Positions 6,185-7,436 of a stretch of 7,436 nt of DNA are shown here, piece after piece. A program made the translations under genes and the position numbers. The first letter of the stretch is position 1; every line of letters begins with the position of its first letter. Below the pieces are notes generated by a model. That model was not told the origin of the DNA. It ran no database searches and saw nothing but the letters and a program-made list of their open reading frames with translations. The stretch covers positions 1 to 7,436 of the forward strand of contig JAOZVT010000680.1 of NCBI GenBank assembly GCA_025869455.1, read 5' to 3'. Origin of the DNA: Prosthecobacter sp. (GTDB taxonomy: Bacteria; Verrucomicrobiota; Verrucomicrobiia; Verrucomicrobiales; Verrucomicrobiaceae).

Positions 6185-7216
6185 TCAACCATTGATGTCC
6201 GTGAGCTTGAGCCGATAAAAGCGAACCTTTGAGGAAAGGGGCAAGGTGCGCAGCCGCCAGATTCCATCCAGGCTCGGTGTGCCTGTGAGCTTCGTCCATG
6301 AAGCATTGGGTGAGAGACTGCTGCTCATTTCGATCAAGCTCATGGTATCCTGAATCTGGGCGGGCCAGCGCAATTGGACATTGGCCCCGGCGCGCTGAAG
6401 TGTGATTTGAAACACAGGCCCAAAAATGGCCTCCACCCATTCGGGATGATCAATGAAGGGATTGCGGTTTCCCTGCTCCGCCTGCACACGATCGTTGCGC
6501 AATCGTTCCTTGGAATCCACCGGATCTAAAAAGTGCCAAACCAACAGTGTGGAAAGACGCCCCATGTACGCGGCATTGTTATGGATCAGGTTCAGATTGT
6601 CCGTGAGTTCCAAATCCGGCTCGTTACTGGCTCCCTCATAACGAACATCCATGTAAAAAAGCGAACGGGCAATGTCCCCTTTCATGGAAGAAGGCGGCTC
6701 CCAGGAATCACTGTCTTGAGTACAATTCGTCGCTTCAGCGTGGGCTGATTTTTGATATCCTGTGGTTCCAGGACTGCTTTCATCAAAGACCAAATTGGCA
6801 CGATCTCCATTCACCTGTTCATCACAGGGCCGCAGATTAAAGAGATCTGGGTAAGCACGCGAATTCCCATCTATGCCCAATGAGTTAGGCCAAAGATGCT
6901 CGCGATTCCACCCATCCGCGCTGTTGTTATTGATCCAGTCATTGTTCGCATGTTTGGACTCCCCAGAATAAATCAAAATCAATCGGTTTGAATCCGCTGG
7001 ATCTTGATCTGTCGCGGCCAAGGCATAGCGCGCTTCATCATACGTGACTGGACTATGGCCCGTCTTGATGATGGTATTGAGCGCAGTGCGCAAAGCCGCA
7101 CCCGTCAAACCTGCCGCATTTTGATAATAATTCGGAGGTTCCGCCCCCCAAAGACTCACGCCGATGAGCAAGTACGCCAAAATAAGGCGGACAGTGCTAA
7201 AGCGGACGGACTTCAT
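6185..7216 (-). CDS. secreted endonuclease I (EndA/NucM family) with C-terminal beta-rich domain
   Basis: A 343-residue exported, probably non-specific DNA/RNA nuclease of the endonuclease I family (PF04231). Seen, numbering from the ATG at 7216: a signal peptide (MKSVRFSTVR, then LILAYLLIGVSLW) cut near residue 25; the catalytic block WNREHLWPNSLG with Glu106/His107; DLFNLRPCDEQVNGDRANL with Asn141; GDIARSLFYMDVRYEG; and the signature RNDRVQAEQGNRNPFIDHPEW. In relatives such as Vvn, the His of the EH pair is the general base and Glu and Asn bind the metal. The last 75 or so residues form a separate beta-rich segment (VQLRWP ... SWTKL ... VRFYRLKL) of the kind found at the C-termini of many exported verrucomicrobial proteins. 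The frame extends to a TTG at 7246, but the ATG puts the signal peptide first and has GGGATG a few bases upstream. The gene is convergent with the prenyltransferase-repeat gene, 7 bases apart. A nutrient-scavenging role is inference. Confidence 0.93.
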   Translation of the reverse strand: MKSVRFSTVRLILAYLLIGVSLWGAEPPNYYQNAAGLTGAALRTALNTIIKTGHSPVTYDEARYALAATDQDPADSNRLILIYSGESKHANNDWINNNSADGWNREHLWPNSLGIDGNSRAYPDLFNLRPCDEQVNGDRANLVFDESSPGTTGYQKSAHAEATNCTQDSDSWEPPSSMKGDIARSLFYMDVRYEGASNEPDLELTDNLNLIHNNAAYMGRLSTLLVWHFLDPVDSKERLRNDRVQAEQGNRNPFIDHPEWVEAIFGPVFQITLQRAGANVQLRWPAQIQDTMSLIEMSSSLSPNASWTKLTGTPSLDGIWRLRTLPLSSKVRFYRLKLTDING

Positions 7217-7292
7217 GGAAACATCCCATGATACAATCCCGGCCAACGAACAAGCAGCAATTCAGAGAAAGCCATGAGAGCGCCCCAACACG

Positions 7293-7436
7293 CTAGCGCG
7301 CCCGCAAAATGGCCTCCGCCACACGCATGCCATCGGCTGCGGCAGAAATGATGCCTCCAGCATAACCGGCGCCTTCACCAGCGGGATAAAAGTTCTTCAA
7401 GGAAACACACTCGTAAGTGGTGGCATCCCGTGGGAT
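7293..7436 (-). CDS. FAD-dependent dehydrogenase (COG2509-like NAD(P)/FAD oxidoreductase), C-terminal fragment
   Basis: Only the last 47 codons and the TAG stop are in the window; the start lies to the right. Seen: NFYPAGEGAGYAGGIISAAA followed by DGMRVAEAIL. This matches the conserved C-terminal FAD-contacting segment (YPxGEGAGYAGGIxSAAxDGxRxAE) of the uncharacterised bacterial FAD-dependent dehydrogenases of the COG2509 type, normally over 500 residues long. The frame is open to the window edge. The stop overlaps a palindrome, CGCTAGCG (7291-7298). The nuclease gene begins 76 bases downstream on the same strand, with no clear terminator between, so read-through transcription is possible. 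The assignment rests on this short segment, but it is highly characteristic. The substrate is unknown. Confidence 0.85.
   Translation of the reverse strand: MPRDATTYECVSLKNFYPAGEGAGYAGGIISAAADGMRVAEAILRAR

Noticed and set aside
7217..7246. Possible TTG-started extension of endonuclease I
   Set aside because: It would place acidic and neutral residues before a complete signal peptide that begins at the ATG at 7216.
1..7436. CRISPR arrays, tRNA/rRNA genes, transposons or phage genes
   Set aside because: No regularly spaced direct repeats, no tRNA-like cloverleaf signals, no transposase or integrase motifs and no phage structural genes were seen.

Overview
The window looks like an ordinary chromosomal stretch from a Verrucomicrobiota bacterium, perhaps Prosthecobacter/Verrucomicrobium-like. 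This is an inference from three traits. One is a large exported protein combining planctomycete-type cytochrome c, DUF1549 and DUF1553, an architecture concentrated in the Planctomycetota-Verrucomicrobiota group. The second is a secreted endonuclease I carrying the C-terminal beta-rich 'FYRL' tail common in exported verrucomicrobial proteins. The third is that most start codons lack a clear Shine-Dalgarno sequence. I see no RNA genes, CRISPR array, insertion sequence, integrase or phage gene.

Layout. Bases 1-800 (+) hold the C-terminal part of a CPA2-type (Kef-like) cation:proton antiporter with a TrkA-N domain. Five bases later, tail to tail, lies a small glycine-zipper lipoprotein (806-1129, -) with a Tyr/His/Arg-rich tail and a sigma-54-like promoter upstream. 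A 239-base divergent gap (1130-1368) separates it from a rightward run of four genes: an unrecognised lipoprotein (1369-1887), the PSCyt1-DUF1549-DUF1553 protein (1893-4340), an SMP-30/gluconolactonase-family enzyme (4433-5284) and a prenyltransferase/squalene-oxidase-repeat protein (5293-6177). Seven bases on, again tail to tail, is a secreted endonuclease I (6185-7216, -). The right edge holds the last 47 codons of an FAD-dependent dehydrogenase (7293-7436, -), which reads in the same direction as the nuclease gene and lies upstream of it.

How they may fit together. The lipoprotein and cytochrome-type protein are nearly abutting (5 bases) and both are predicted to be exported. The SMP-30 and prenyltransferase-repeat genes are 8 bases apart and both look cytoplasmic. 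Each pair is probably co-transcribed, and all four may form one unit, since the only sizeable gap between them is 92 bases. No shared pathway can be read from the sequence. The least explained items are the prenyltransferase-fold protein, which appears to lack two of three zinc ligands of true protein prenyltransferases, the cytochrome-type protein without its usual DUF1501 partner next door, and the sigma-54-like promoter.
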